Source of the DNA: Cunninghamia lanceolata
Lineage: Eukaryota > Streptophyta > Pinopsida > Cupressales > Cupressaceae
DNA length: 64,000 nucleotides
Direction of reading: 5' to 3'
Assembly: GCA_027924645.1 (NCBI GenBank)
Contig: BSBN01001359.1
Coordinates: forward strand, 11,512,001 to 11,576,000
The notes under the pieces were generated by a model. It made no database searches and was not told the DNA's origin. It worked only from the letters and a program-made list of their open reading frames with translations. A program made the position numbers and the translations under genes. How positions within the stretch are numbered: the first letter of the stretch is position 1; every line of letters starts with the position of its first letter. Positions 23,701 through 35,482 of this stretch are shown piece after piece.

Positions 23701-25796
23701 GCAACAAGTTCAATGGGAGAAAGGAGGATAAATCTGATTGTCAAAGTGTGACAAGCTCAAGTACTTATCAAAGTGCAAATGCTCCTAACAGTTATGGATA
23801 TCCTAAGAGTGGAGAAGCTTTGATGATTAGGAGAGCAATGACCACCATGAAGGTGCCTAACAAAGAACCCCCACAAAGGAAGTCTCTCTTAGAAACTACT
23901 TGCAGGGTAAGAGGAAAGGTATGTAAAGTTCTGATTGACTTCGGGTCCACTGAAAATTTTGTGTCATTTGAAATGGTGGAAAAGCTTAAGCTTAGAAGGC
24001 TATCCCATCCTTGCCCATACAAGGTCTCATGGCTCACCCAAGGTCAGCAAACAGTTGTGGAAGAACAGGCTTGGGTGGAGTTTCAAATTAGACCATACAA
24101 GGATAGATTATTGTTTGACATTGCCAAGATGGATGCTTGCCATCTCCTATTTGGAAGATCATGGCAATATGACTTGAAAGCACACCATGATGGAGTTAGA
24201 AACACATATTCAATCACCAAGGATGGTAAGGTGATAGAGTTGATACCATTGATGGAGAATGAGGTGGAATCAAAAGGGAAAGAAGTCAAGGTGATGATGG
24301 TAGAAGGCAAACAATTCATGAAAGAGATAGTAGAAGAAGGTGTAGTTGCATATGCTCTAATTCCATGCTTGAAGGTGAACAAGGAGCAGCAACAGGAAGT
24401 CAAGGGAGAGAAGAGGCAATGGTTCATAGATCCGGCTGTCCAAGAGCTATTGGACAAGTACAAAGGCATCATCTCTGATGGGATACCAAGGTCCCTACCA
24501 CCCATAAGGGACATCAGCCATTGCATAGATCTGATCCCAAGATCTACACTTCCAAACAAGGTAGCATACAAGCTTACCCTAGAGCAGAATGCAGAAGTAG
24601 CAAGGTAGATTAAGGAGTTGTTGGAGACATGCCTAATTGGCAAGAGTTTAAGCCCATGTGCAGTACCAGCTATACTAGCACCAAAGAAGGAAGGCACTTG
24701 GAGACTTTGTACTAATTCAAGGGCTATCAACAAGATAACAATTAGGTATAGGTTCCCAATCCCTAGGATAGAAGATTTGCTTGATTGCTTGGGGGGTGCT
24801 AAATATTTCACAAAGATAGATCTAAAGAGTGGCTATCATCAGATTAGGATTAGGCCAGGAGATGAATGGAAAACTGCATTTAAGACCAATGAGGGGTTAT
24901 ATGAGTGGAAGGTCATGCCTTTTGGTTTGTCCAACGCCCCTAGTACCTTTATGAGGTTGATGAATGAGGTCTTGAGGGAACTCATAGGCAAATTTGTCAT
25001 AGTATATCTAGATGACATCCTGATTTTCAGTAATACAAGGGAAGAGCACCTCAAGCATATAGACTTGGTCCTCAAAAGGTTACATGAAGAGAAGCTAATG
25101 ATCAATGTAGAGAAGTGTTTGTTCATGCAGGAGGAGATCATCTACTTGGGTTTTGTCATCTCACATGGCAAACTGAAAATGGATCAAGAGAAGGTAAGTG
25201 CCATATTATCTTGGTCAACTCCTAGAACCATGAAAGATGTTAGAAGTTTCCATTGGTTAGCAACCTTCTATAGGAAGTTTATAAAGGGGTTTAGTCATGT
25301 TTGTACACCCATGCTTGACACCATAAAAGGAGGACGGAAATGTAGATTCACTTGGACAAAGGAGGCAGATGATTCATTTGAAACATTGAAGAAGAAGGTG
25401 GCAGAGCAGCCAGTTCTTGCACTTCTTGACTTCAACAAGATTTTCCAAGTAGAATGTGATGCAAGCCACATGGCAATTAGAGCAGTACTCAGTCAAGAAG
25501 GTAGGCCTATTGCATTTTTCAGGGAGAAACTAAATGATGCAAAGAAGAGATACTCATCCTATGACTTGGAGATGTATGCTCTAGTACAGTCACTCAAAAA
25601 GTGGAGGCACTATTTGATGCCAAAAGAATTCATAGTGTTCATAGATAATCAGGCCCTTAATTTCATAAATAGTCAAGGGAAGCTGAACCATAGGCACATG
25701 AAGTGGGTGGAGACTTTACAAGCTTCCACCTTCACACTCAAGCATAAGAAAGGGGTCAAGAATAAGGTGGCAGATGCTTTGATCAGGAGGGTTTGA
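23701..25796 (+). pseudogene. pol: protease, reverse transcriptase and RNase H of element C
   Basis: The frame of 23649-25796 has one internal TAG at 24606 (Gln expected: AR*IKELL). Protease: LIDFGSTENFV near 23935, where the triad is D-F-G rather than D-S/T-G, followed by LLFGRSWQYD. Reverse transcriptase: [41 protein letters not shown] and the catalytic YLDD at 25005-25016. RNase [30 protein letters not shown] and FIDNQALNF. The region ends [17 protein letters not shown] before a TGA. The RT catalytic box is intact in sequence, but the protease substitution and the stops predict an inactive polyprotein. Confidence 0.92.
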
Positions 25797-27364
25797 ACCA
25801 TCAATTAGATCCAATTGGAGAGTGTTGGCATTGACTCCTTGAAGGCCATGTATGATGTTGATGAATACTTTGGAGAGATCTACAAGGTATGTATTTCCTT
25901 TGGTAACAAATATCATGTTGAGTTCTCTAAATTTCTGATCCAAGATGGATTACTTTTCAAAGGTGGATAGTTGTGCATTCCACGGTGTTCTATGAGACTG
26001 AATATCATTAGGGAGAAACATTGTGGGGCCATGGCAGGACATTTTGGTCTAGATAAGACTCTTGATCTTGTGAAGAGACATTACTATTGGCCCAAGTTGC
26101 AGCCAGATGTGAGGATATTTGTAGAGGCATGTGTGATATGTCAAAAGGCAAAAGGGAGATCCACTAATGCAGGTTTGTATCAGCCACTACCCATTCCTTC
26201 TAGACCATGGAAGAGTATAAGCATGGACTTTGTATTGGGTTTGCCTAGAAAAAGGAAGGGATATGATAGTGTTTTTGTTGTAGTAGACAGATTTAGTAAA
26301 ATGACACACTTCTTGCCATGCAAAACCACTTGTGATGCCTCATATGTTGTAGATCTATTTTTTAAAGAGATAGTGAGGATACATGGCTTGCCATAGAGCA
26401 TAGTGTCAGATAGAGATGTGAAATTTATTGGCACTTTTGGAGGACTATTTGGAAGAAGCTTGGCACCAACTTATCCTTCTCATCAGCCTACCATCCTCAA
26501 ACATATGGGCAGACTGAAGTGGTTAACCGTTCATTGGGAAATCTACTAAGGTGTTTGACAAGGCAGCATGGAGAGAAGTGGGATAACATCCTACCACAAG
26601 AAGAATTCTCCTATAATGACACCATCAATAGGAGTACAGGGAAGTCACCTTTCCAAGTGGTATATGGCATTCATCCAAGGGGTATTTTGGAGTTGAGAGA
26701 TTTGCCTATAGGAGAGTTTATTAGTGCAGATGGAGAAGCCTTTGCATCAGCCATCAAGGAGGTGCATGATCAAGTCAAGAACCAACTCCAACAAACTACA
26801 TTCAAGTACAAAGCATATGCTGATAAGAAGAAGAGGGATGTACAATTTGATGTTGGAGATTTGGTGTGGGTTCAGCTGAAGAAGGAGAGGCTCCCAAAAG
26901 GTAAACATGCCAAGCTAATGCAAAGGAAGATTGGAACATGTCAGATTTTGAAGAAGTGTGGGAAGAATGCTTATGAGATCCAACTTCCTTCTGACCTTGG
27001 ATTGTCACCCATATTCAATGTATGTGATTTAACTCCATACAAGCATAATGCAGATGTAGGACAAGAACCATTGCAGGGTATAGCAGATGATGATATCCCT
27101 AAGCATGATCCACCAAAATTGAAAAAGATCTTAGACTCAAGAGTGGCAAAGAAGACAAGGAACAAAGAGTACATGGAGTACTTGGTGGCTTGGCAGGGGA
27201 AATCTGATTCAGAAGCAGTTTGGATGACTGAAGATCAGATCACAAACCATGGTATAGACCTTCAAACTCTCATCTCAAGTAGGCTTGAGATTTCTTCTCC
27301 CGAGGAGTATGGTACAGGAGCACCCCTTCAACAAGCAAATTATACATCTAAGGGAGAAGACTAA
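25797..27364 (+). pseudogene. int: integrase and chromodomain of element C, ending in the 3' LTR
   Basis: An HHCC zinc-binding region (HCGAMAGHFGLDKTLDL...CVICQKAK) lies near 26020-26155. The catalytic core has MDFVLGLP (first Asp), SDRDVKF (second Asp, about 26406) and YHPQTYGQTEVVNR (Glu, about 26488-26529). Stops occur at about 25968 and 26394 (Gln expected). One base is missing near 26436, where FWRTIWKKLG would be expected, and this moves the rest to another frame. The C-terminal part has the GDLVWVQL module and a chromodomain (LDSRVAKKTRNKEYMEYLVA) near 27130-27240; chromodomains steer integration to particular chromatin. The stop codon at 27362-27364 lies 55 bases inside the 3' LTR. 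Confidence 0.9.
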
Positions 27365-28786
27365 GGTCTTGATATTTTGTTATGTTTTATGTTTTATACA
27401 TTTCTATGTTTGTTCATGTTGTCATGTAGTTCTTGTTGTTGTGATTTCATGTTTGTAATAAAGACCCTACCATGTGAACTAGTGTCACAAATTTGGCAGC
27501 CTGATAAGCCAATTTGGACATCTTGGACAATTGGGGTATGTGGATAATCAAATCTAGTGTGTTGTGTTGTTTTTAGATGTCTTGTTGTTATTTGAGGGTG
27601 TTTTGTCTTGTGCTAAACATGTGTCTTGTAATATGGAAGTTGTAACGACTCCAACCTTTGGTATTCCAGTTGGAACTGGGTGGGAAGAGACATTAAAACA
27701 TCTTGAAGAATGGGATCCCAAGTGGTAGAGAGGAGATTTTTGATGAAGTGTGCAGAGAATAGACAATTGAGGAAAAATAATACATTTTGTGGAGACATTG
27801 AAGTTTAATTCAGTTTGTGTTTGTAGGTTCTGTGTTCTGTGTATAGTCTTTATATCTAACCGTTTTAGTTTTCTGTTATCGAAGATGCAAGATTGAGACC
27901 ATTCCACTGGTGGATTTCTTTGAAATCAGTGGAATGGACCCTATACATAGTTTTCTGTTTTATTTTCTTTTTGTTCGTGGTCACGGCAGAATGGAACAGC
28001 GGATCTGATCTGTAGAAGGGACATCACAATAGAGAACCTAGCATCTCTATGTGCTAGGGTTCGACAGATAGAGACTGCAAGCTTTGTTGCAGAGAAGGTT
28101 ATCAGTGAGAGATTCATGATGGTATCAAATATACAATTTGTGCATATATCGCATTTGTATGCGAGTATCAGTTTAGGTGTATACCACAGTTGTATGTAGA
28201 AGAACAGTATGTGTGTATGAGAAGATACAATTCCTATGTATATCACTAATGTATGTTGAAGAACATTCCCTATATATATCACAATTGTATGAGAGGAACA
28301 TTTCGTGAGTATCCTGCAATAGCACATCACGGTTGTATGTTGTGAAGATACATTGAAAACATACATTTCATATGATACAAAGGATGATCGACCGGAGTGG
28401 TAACTAGAATGTATGTTGGAAAGATACTTTTCTGCGGATACAAGAAGTGACCGGCAGTAGTAGGTAAAGACACTTTAACTCCCTAGAAAAGCAAGTCAAG
28501 TCTTGCATGTGAAATTTGGTTGTATCGGCATAACGGGGAGACATACAAAGGATTCATCGAAGAGTTAAGTCATACCGAAGGTAAGTGTTCCCCACCAAAT
28601 GCATATTGGCATTGCATGTTGTATGTGTGCAACATACAATTTGTAATCGGTCGTAGTGGTGAACTAGTGTATAATGCACTATAGCATACTGGTGATAATG
28701 AGTAAAGTATTGTATGTAAGTTGAGAACATGATTGATGGGTATTTCACCTTTGAATTGAATTCTTTCACTGTGCGGCTCTGTATCA
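27310..28786 (+). repeat. 3' LTR of element C
   Basis: This 1477-base repeat is paired with 21098-22580. The purine-rich CGAGGAGTA just before it is the probable polypurine tract. The first 55 bases also encode the end of pol. Confidence 0.94.
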
Positions 28787-29449
28787 CTTGCCTCAGTCAA
28801 GCCCCAAAGAGACATTCAAGTCTTTCGAACACCGTTGTTAGATAGAGAGTGCGTGCCCTTGTGAGGTAGAGGCAAAAACCAAATGATAAATGCTCAAAAA
28901 CATAAATGATATCACCTTGTAGTGAAGATCTCATGATAGGAAGAAGCTCTTCATGCCATGAGGAAATGATTGCTCAAATCTACAAATACAAACACATAGA
29001 CAACACAAATCTGCTCTTGCTACACAATAAATGCCTTGATCACCTTTAGAAGACAATAGCTTGATAGTAATCATGTAAGTGATATCTCATTTTCAAATGA
29101 ATGCCTAAGCATGCTTTTATATGCAACTACAAACACTCCCGCCAAGAATTTCATAACTCAAACTTATCGTGTCGGCATAGGACCCAAATAACAGTCACAA
29201 GCTGACACCAAAAAATTGGGACTGACCCAAAATAGGGCAGGACTAGGGCATGGGTACTCAGGTCCTCCCCCCTATTTTGGGTAGGGTTAGGCTCAAGGGA
29301 TCCCCCTAGGTCCCATTTGTCATGAAACATAGGGATCATTTCATCGGGATGTCAAAATATGATGCAAGATGTCCTAAATGCAGACAAAAGACCCAGGAGC
29401 TAAACCGTATGAGGGAAAAGCCCCCGAGGGGACATTTTCTAACGTTACA
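28787..29449 (-). repeat. 5' LTR of element B, outer portion
   Basis: This matches 13513-14171 of the 3' LTR. It begins on the minus strand at 29449 with TGTAACGTTAG. 28787-28791 (CTTGC) is the right target copy of element C, and 29450-29454 (TCACT) is the target copy of element B. Confidence 0.92.
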
Positions 29450-29454
29450 TCACT

Positions 29455-29611
29455 AAGTTTTGTTTTCTTGGCTCACTTTCTTGTCCTTTTGTTTCTTGCC
29501 ATTCTTGTATAAGAACAAATGTTTTAACATTAGCATATCTTTCCAATCTTGCGAAACCTTGCAATGAGCTCCAAGGTCCAAGTGCTAAATCTGGTAGCTC
29601 TAATACCATGT
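29455..29611 (-). other. primer site and leader start of gypsy element H
   Basis: On the minus strand an LTR-like end GGATGTTACA stops at 29611, followed by TGGTATTAGAGCTACCAG (29608-29591). This is an initiator-Met primer site with one C-to-T change in the core. The leader then runs to 29455, where element B interrupts it, and resumes at 12917 toward the H gag. Confidence 0.72.
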
Positions 29612-31191
29612 GTAACATCCCAACTAGAATATTAGATAAACTTACACATAATTAAGCAAATATTCTCACCCTTTTTTAACAAGATAAATATCAATAATCA
29701 ATATATTAGGTTTGCAATATTCAAGTACAATATACATGTTTCAAAAGAAGGCACTTCACATGTGACTAGAAAATTGCACATAAATCTCAAATTGTTGTAT
29801 TTCTTACGACATACAATTTTTATCAATATCATATACAAAATAAGTAATGTGTTCTTGTTTACAAGTCTTCAATACTCAACTGCAAGAGAGAGAGAGAGAG
29901 AGCATTACCCTGGTGCTTTTCCTCCAACCACAGACCAGCGGTCCCCTGCTCACCTTCCTTTCTAGAAGTGACCCTTCCCTTCATGAGGGTAATAGATAAT
30001 GAGAATCAACTGATTCCATATGCCATCTAAGAACTAGTGATGTGTCCTAGCTAATGACAATCTAGTTTACAAACCTAGTCTAGCTCTAGCTATGTATGAC
30101 CCATTCTGATTGTTCAACTATCTAGTACATTGTGAACCAACAATGTAAGTAGTGACTTTTGCATTACTTTGGCCAAAATTTCATATATATAAATAGTCGT
30201 ATGTTCACTCACTCTTTTCTCTACTTGGAGACAACATTCTTATTTCTTAATTTAAGTCATATAAATAAATAATTCTTTTCGACTTGCTTATACCATACTA
30301 GTCATAAAGTCATATCATAATCCTTATCTACTAGTCATTTTGACAAGTCTAAGGTGAAAGCCTAGGTGACTATATAACATACATTGAGTTTCTCTTTGAC
30401 TCCTTGCAATCATGGGTCTATGGAATCCTGTCATCTACTCAATGCCATGTCAACCTATTCTCATGCTCATTTGTATACTTCTATACATGCAAGATTCTTA
30501 CACTTAAGCCATAGGGTTTTTATGATTAAAGACTCTATTTGTCTTAGTCTAAGAATATAATCATTTGAATCATATTCTATCAAAGATAAACTATAATTTC
30601 ATGTACCATAGAATTGAATACACTTCCTCATGTGTATCAATGAGATACCATATTAATAAAATAATCTATATTACAACTTATCATTACCATCGTGAGTATA
30701 TTCCTTGACTATCTTATCACTATTCTTAGCCTAAGGTAGGGTTAAAGATCATTCCTCTATAAAAATAGAATATGCATAGTTTAGAATAACTCAAGAATAG
30801 CTTATAGAAACAATTCATTCTTCTTTATGTACTTGAAGATAATGGTCTACTGTCAAGTGCTCCTACACAATGACTTTGACTCCAAACTAGCTTCTTTATA
30901 AGCTTTTCAAAACACTCTATATCTTCATGATTAGCTACTACTATAGGATGAGTACTTTGTTTCATAATAGTGAACTTTACTTAGGTCTCTCATAGTTTAC
31001 TTTAACCTAAAATACAATTTCTATGACCAAGCTTGGTTTTTATCTAGTAGTCGAACACTTCTTGTCAACTTATTCCTTACATGGTTGGGCTCTAAGTTTC
31101 CTTGGCACACTTGTCTACACTTAAGGCATAGCTAACATATTATAAATAATACTATGGACATAATATATAACATAGTTGGCCTATCATGTAT

Positions 31192-31388
31192 GATATAGTT
31201 GGCCAAGTAAAAATAACATAGTCATCCTATCATGTATGATACAGTTAGCCTATCATGTATGCTACACTCAACCAAGTATAAAAAACACAATCAGCCTATC
31301 ATGTATAATGCAATCGGCCTATCATGCATGATATAGTTGGACTATCATGTATGATACAGTTGGCCTATCATGTATAATATAGTAAGCT
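31192..31388. repeat. 23-bp minisatellite
   Basis: Copies of a unit like TATCATGTATGATACAGTTGGCC start at 31192, 31228, 31251, 31297, 31320, 31343 and 31366. Most spacings are 23 or 46 bases; the 31192-31228 step is 36. Each unit has a near-palindromic ATCATGTATGAT core. Confidence 0.85.
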
Positions 31389-31520
31389 TAATATATATAA
31401 CACAGTGAGCTCAATTTATAACACAATGAGCTTAATATATAACACAATGAGCTCTATATAACATTGTGAGTTTAATATATAACACAGTGAGCTCTATATA
31501 ACACAGTGAGCTCAATATAC
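31389..31520. repeat. second minisatellite, GTGAGCTC type
   Basis: About six variable-length units containing ATATAACACAGTGAGCTC or AACACAATGAGCTT follow directly after the 23-bp array. Unit length is about 20-24 bases. Confidence 0.75.
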
Positions 31521-32914
31521 CAAGGTAAAGTTGTAATACAAGTAACTACGTTAAATATCTTAGGCACAGTCTTAACTATTTACCTGTGAGTCTATTCCTG
31601 CTTCACTATCAAAGAAAAAATATAAAATATCTAAGACATGGTCATAAGACTCCCTACTCAAAGGGGTAGAACTGATACATACATCCAAGCATAAACTATA
31701 CAATAAGGATTTGATAAATAACAGTGTTATATATACTATTCCTCTTTCTAGATTATGGTAAGATAATTAAAATAACAATATTCCTTTGTAGAGGATATAC
31801 ATCCAATCCACATTCACAATTGCATAGAGATTATTTGTTTTTCCATACGAAAAACTAACACAATTCTATTTACTCATTCTATGCTAACTAATCTATTCGA
31901 AAGAAAGACTATTATTAAAACTCTATCATAGTTTATGAATTGTAGTAGACTTACCTATAAGATAAAACAGACCAAGTTCTTAACTATAGTCACCTTGTTG
32001 TATATCCTTTGTTCCTCTCAGGTCCTAAGCTCTTTCCTCTTCGCATCCACAAGATCTTTCCTTTTCCCTACTTAACCCACTCAACAACAGTCATGGGTGG
32101 ATAATAATTGCATCACCCCAAGATTCTCTCTACCACTCCTGTGAGGCTTAGCATGCATGGATAAGTGGGGAGTATGAAGCGACAACTCCCTCTCCCACTC
32201 CCCTAACATCTAGGGAGTACGCCAAGGAGGATTAAATAGAGACTCCAACAAGATTTTAACTTATCACAATATTATTAATAATAACTATGATAATAATAAT
32301 AATAATAATAATAACAACTTTGTAGATAGACATAACACATTTATCTAAAACATGTCAATATTGTGTGCTCTCAAACACTAATTGTGTTCATCTGAAGTAC
32401 AATTATCGATAGAGAATTCTCACAAGTCGATTAAGATCTTGACAACAAATTAGACATGTTAGTCAGTTTACACATGTCAACTTGACATCCAAAGGCTTAC
32501 ACTGTGCTTCTATCAGACGATGAAAAGGATTTAACCTTCATCTTAACGACAACATAGCTAACAAGAATAAACATGGTCTCTCTCTACTATGTATATGTGT
32601 GTGTGTGTTTCTAGATGGCATAAGGATCGTTGCATTCACGCGATCTAGCATCCTCTCCATGGTTATACTCTCCCTCCTCATATTGGAGGGAAAACAACAT
32701 TGTTCCTACATCCAACTCAGTTACATGACGGTAGTTAGTCCATTTCATCATTTTAACTACATGTTCAATAATAACGTCATGAACAATTATTTCTTGCATA
32801 TAAATTGATATAAAGAAAATGCATATCCCATCATTACTATTATCATAAAATTTCTCTCAATAGCTATCTGTCTTCTTGAAAATAATGAAAATAAATACAT
32901 TAGTTTTAAGAATG

Positions 32915-33363
32915 GGGTGTAACAGCCAACTCAAAGGTAAGAATTTGTTGAAGCCAGTTTATGAAAATGAAATGTTGGTTATCTTTTATACAATCAAACA
33001 ATGGAGACCTTATCTCATGGGGAGACACTTTAAGGTAAAGATAGGTCATGATAGTCTCAAATATTTCTTAAAATAGATATTTTCATCTAAATGAAAATAA
33101 AAATGGGTCATAAAGATGTTGGGATATGACTTTTCGATCATATATAAGAAAGGAAAGGAGAACATTGTGATTGATGCCTATTGAGGAGGGATGAACCCAC
33201 AAAGTCACTATTGTATGTCATTTCCATATTACAAGAAGATTGGAAGGACATAGATAACTCAAATAGGATTTAAGTATGTTAGAAAAATTTTCATGAAATG
33301 AAAATGTTTTATGGTACAAGGATAGGTTGTACATGTTAACTCAAACTCCATTAAATCTAATTC
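32915..33363 (+). pseudogene. gypsy RNase H / integrase N-terminus fragment (J)
   Basis: The plus strand encodes QLKGKNLLKPVYENEMLVIF and RPYLMGRHFKVKIGHDSLKY, the C-terminal half of a Ty3/gypsy RNase H. It continues as MLGYDFSIIYKKGKENIV and a decayed integrase start (LWYKDRLYML), with stops and one internal deletion. No RT, gag or LTR of this element is identifiable. The left edge adjoins the supposed H LTR and the right edge adjoins the candidate LTR of element G, so J is a remnant cut on both sides. Confidence 0.75.
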
Positions 33364-35414
33364 TGAGAGGTTTCTAGCTTTTTCCTTAGGTTTTATGTCT
33401 TTTTGAATTTTTGAATTTTTAGGGTTACCCATTCTTGCATGCCATCGTTATCAGCTTTGAAAATATGTCTTGATTTTTCATTGTTTTGTCTAAATGTTTT
33501 AGAATCACAGCATCCAGAGTTCTCATTTTCCTTTGTTTTTAGGCATGAGTTTGGGTGTCTACCCAATCCCCAATTTTTTATTTTTAAACCGCTAAGTCTT
33601 TTGAGATTGGGGGTTCGATCTGTCTTGGTTTTCCTTGATTTTCTAGGCATATGTTATGTGGCAACCCTAATTCTCAATCCTTGACATTATACATTTGTTA
33701 AGTCTTTTGTGATCACAATATTAGGCTTCCTTTGTCTTCATTGCATTTTGGGTAGGTGCTTTTTGGTATCCCTGATTCCCGATCCTTGACACTTCATAAT
33801 TGTTTAATTTTTTTGGGATCACAGTGTCGAGGATGTGTTCATTCTCTTGCTCGATAAAGTGGTGCCTTTGTTTTTTGGACTTCAAAGTTTGGGAAGGTGC
33901 TTTTTCCTTTTCTCAGAATTGTAAGATGTTCAACAGTATCCTTAATCCCTGATTCTCGATGTTTTATATTTGTTTAATTCTATTAGGATTGCAATATTAG
34001 GGAGATGTTTATTCTCTTACCCAATGGAGAGAAAGATGTTTTGTGGTTCCTCAATTTTTGATCCCTGATAGTTCATATTTTCCTAAGTCTTTTAGGATCA
34101 TGAAGTCGGGTGGTGCAGATTCCTCATGATTCAAGTGGAAGGCAATTTGGCAGAAGCCTGATTTGTTAGGGCCTAACAAATTTTCCTTCTTGATTATGAT
34201 GCTTTTTATTTCTGTGGACTTCAAAGTTTAGGAAGTCACTTGTGTCTCTTCCTCAGGAGAATGTTATTTGGTGGAGGCCCTAATTGTTGAAGCCTGATAG
34301 GTTATTCACTTAAGTTTTTTAAACTTCAAACTTCTTGGTGGTGTTTGTTCTTCTTTGCAAATGTAAAGCAATTTAGCGGAGGCCCAAATTGTTGAATCCT
34401 GATGGGTTTACTTTGTTCTCTTTAGACTTCAAATTTTGGGGAATCTCACTCTGATTCAAAATTGGATGAATGTGCAGTGGTGGCTCGATTACCGAAGCTC
34501 GATATCTTGGTCTTCTTGATTGGTGCACCCTTTACGTTTGTGAGGGTTATAGGTAGTCTTCTACTCTAGATAATGAAGAACATTTGGTAAAGGCTTGATT
34601 TATTAGGGCCTAATTATTTTTCCTTTTGTATTCATTATCTCTTCAACACACGACAGGATGCCTCAACGACCTTCTAGGCCGCCATTAATGCTCATAATGG
34701 CATAGTTGGTGAATGTTTCATGCCCCAAGACTACTATAGACCCCCTCTTTAATGAAATTGTATACCAAGGCATGGGTTAATACTCTGAATTTGCAAGGTT
34801 TTCTGGTACAACCCATGTGGGCATGATGTAGCAGACATGGGCTACCTATAAACGTGTTGAATACTCTAATCCACACCCAAGCTGCAATTGTGATATTGTA
34901 ATGTTATATATGCATGTTCTCAAGATTTATTAGTGGTTGGTCTACCCAAGACTCTATATTAGCTATATTTTTGCATCTTTGGTCAATAGAACAACAAATT
35001 TTGTGCCTTCTCATTTTCTTTGTACTATATAATGCTAGAAGTTAGAGTTTTTATCTTGTGAATGATCAGTTCCTTATGGTTTCAACTCTATTTCTCTACC
35101 TTTGAAAATATTTCCATGAGTTGTGTATGTCCATCACCTATTTGAGATTAATTTATGCATGCAAGGATGATACAGAGGTTTTTGAACCTATTTGGTGTAT
35201 CACTGTTTCATTTTATATCATTCTCCTTCTATCTCTTTTCCTTGGTGATTGTTAGATTAGGTTTAGTTTTAGTTTAGATGTTTGAGATTTAGGCTTAGAG
35301 AGGAACTAGCCTTCTCTAGAGGTCTGATCTAAACAGCAAGGTCCCACACCTTGAGATCATTCCCATTATGTCACTAGAGCATTTGGACCAAGTTTAAATG
35401 AGGGTGCAGTTTCA
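33364..35414 (+). repeat. candidate 5' LTR of Tat-like element G
   Basis: No coding content is seen. The start TGAGAGGTTTC at 33364 lies exactly where the J coding sequence breaks off. The end TTTCA at 35414 precedes the primer site by 15 bases. A TATA-like TATATATG lies near 34904. The interior holds two sets of diverged tandem repeats. One (about 33630-34110) has 'CCCTGAT...GATCCTTGACA...TTAAGTCTTTT(A/G)GGATCA' words. The other (about 34130-34600) has 'GGCAATTTGG.(A)GGCCTGATTTGTTAGGGCCT' words. No second LTR is present, so the boundaries are inferred. Confidence 0.45.
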
Positions 35415-35429
35415 AGTGATAATAGTTTC

Positions 35430-35447
35430 TGGCATGCCTAATGGGAC
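35430..35447 (+). other. probable primer-binding site of element G
   Basis: TGGCATGCCTAATGGGAC resembles the tRNA-Arg-type primer site used by Ogre/Tat elements (TGGCGACTCCGCTGGGGA), with several changes. Its position upstream of gag supports the reading. Confidence 0.4.
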
Positions 35448-35482
35448 ACTCAACTCTGAGTTTAGAGTTTTAGCTGAGAAAT

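Larger units (their letters stand above)
21098..28786 (+). mobile_element. full-length chromovirus C (Tekay/Del type)
   Basis: LTRs at 21098-22580 and 27310-28786 start TGGTGCAGG/TGGTACAGG and end TCA. The target site is CTTGT (21093-21097) and CTTGC (28787-28791); the unbroken copy of the same LTR reads CTTGC, so one base of the left copy has mutated. Inside are a Met primer site, gag, protease, RT, RNase H, integrase and a C-terminal chromodomain, in chromovirus order. It is the most complete element in the window but carries several stops and at least two frameshifts. It lies in the 5' LTR of element B. Confidence 0.95.
12923..29449 (-). mobile_element. gypsy-type LTR retrotransposon B with nested insertions
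   Basis: The 3' LTR (12923-14171) and the split 5' LTR (28787-29449 plus 20509-21097) match in order and length (1249 and about 1247 bases) once element C is removed. The target duplication TCACT is at 12918-12922 and 29450-29454. A purine-rich tract on the minus strand (AAAGTGGGGGCTAAA, 14172-14186) abuts the 3' LTR and fixes the orientation. The internal region has a gypsy protease but no RT, RNase H or integrase. It also holds a tandem-repeat leader and a solo LTR from another family. B is inserted in the leader of element H. Confidence 0.92.
29612..32914 (-). repeat. probable 5' LTR of element H plus unassigned AT-rich DNA
   Basis: No ORF with a recognisable motif is seen in about 3.3 kb. 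The minus-strand LTR end at 29611 implies that at least the lower part is LTR, but its other end and partner are not identifiable. Microsatellites: (AG)n at about 29885-29902, (AAT)n at about 32290-32313 and (TG)n near 32592-32610. A TATATAAAT sequence lies near 30185. Two minisatellites are listed separately. Confidence 0.45.

Noticed and set aside
31192..31388. Possible CRISPR-like array
   Set aside because: Units are contiguous and diverged with no unique spacers, and the context is eukaryotic transposon DNA.
32915..33363. J as part of element H
   Set aside because: J reads on the plus strand while H is on the minus strand, and no LTR relation links them.
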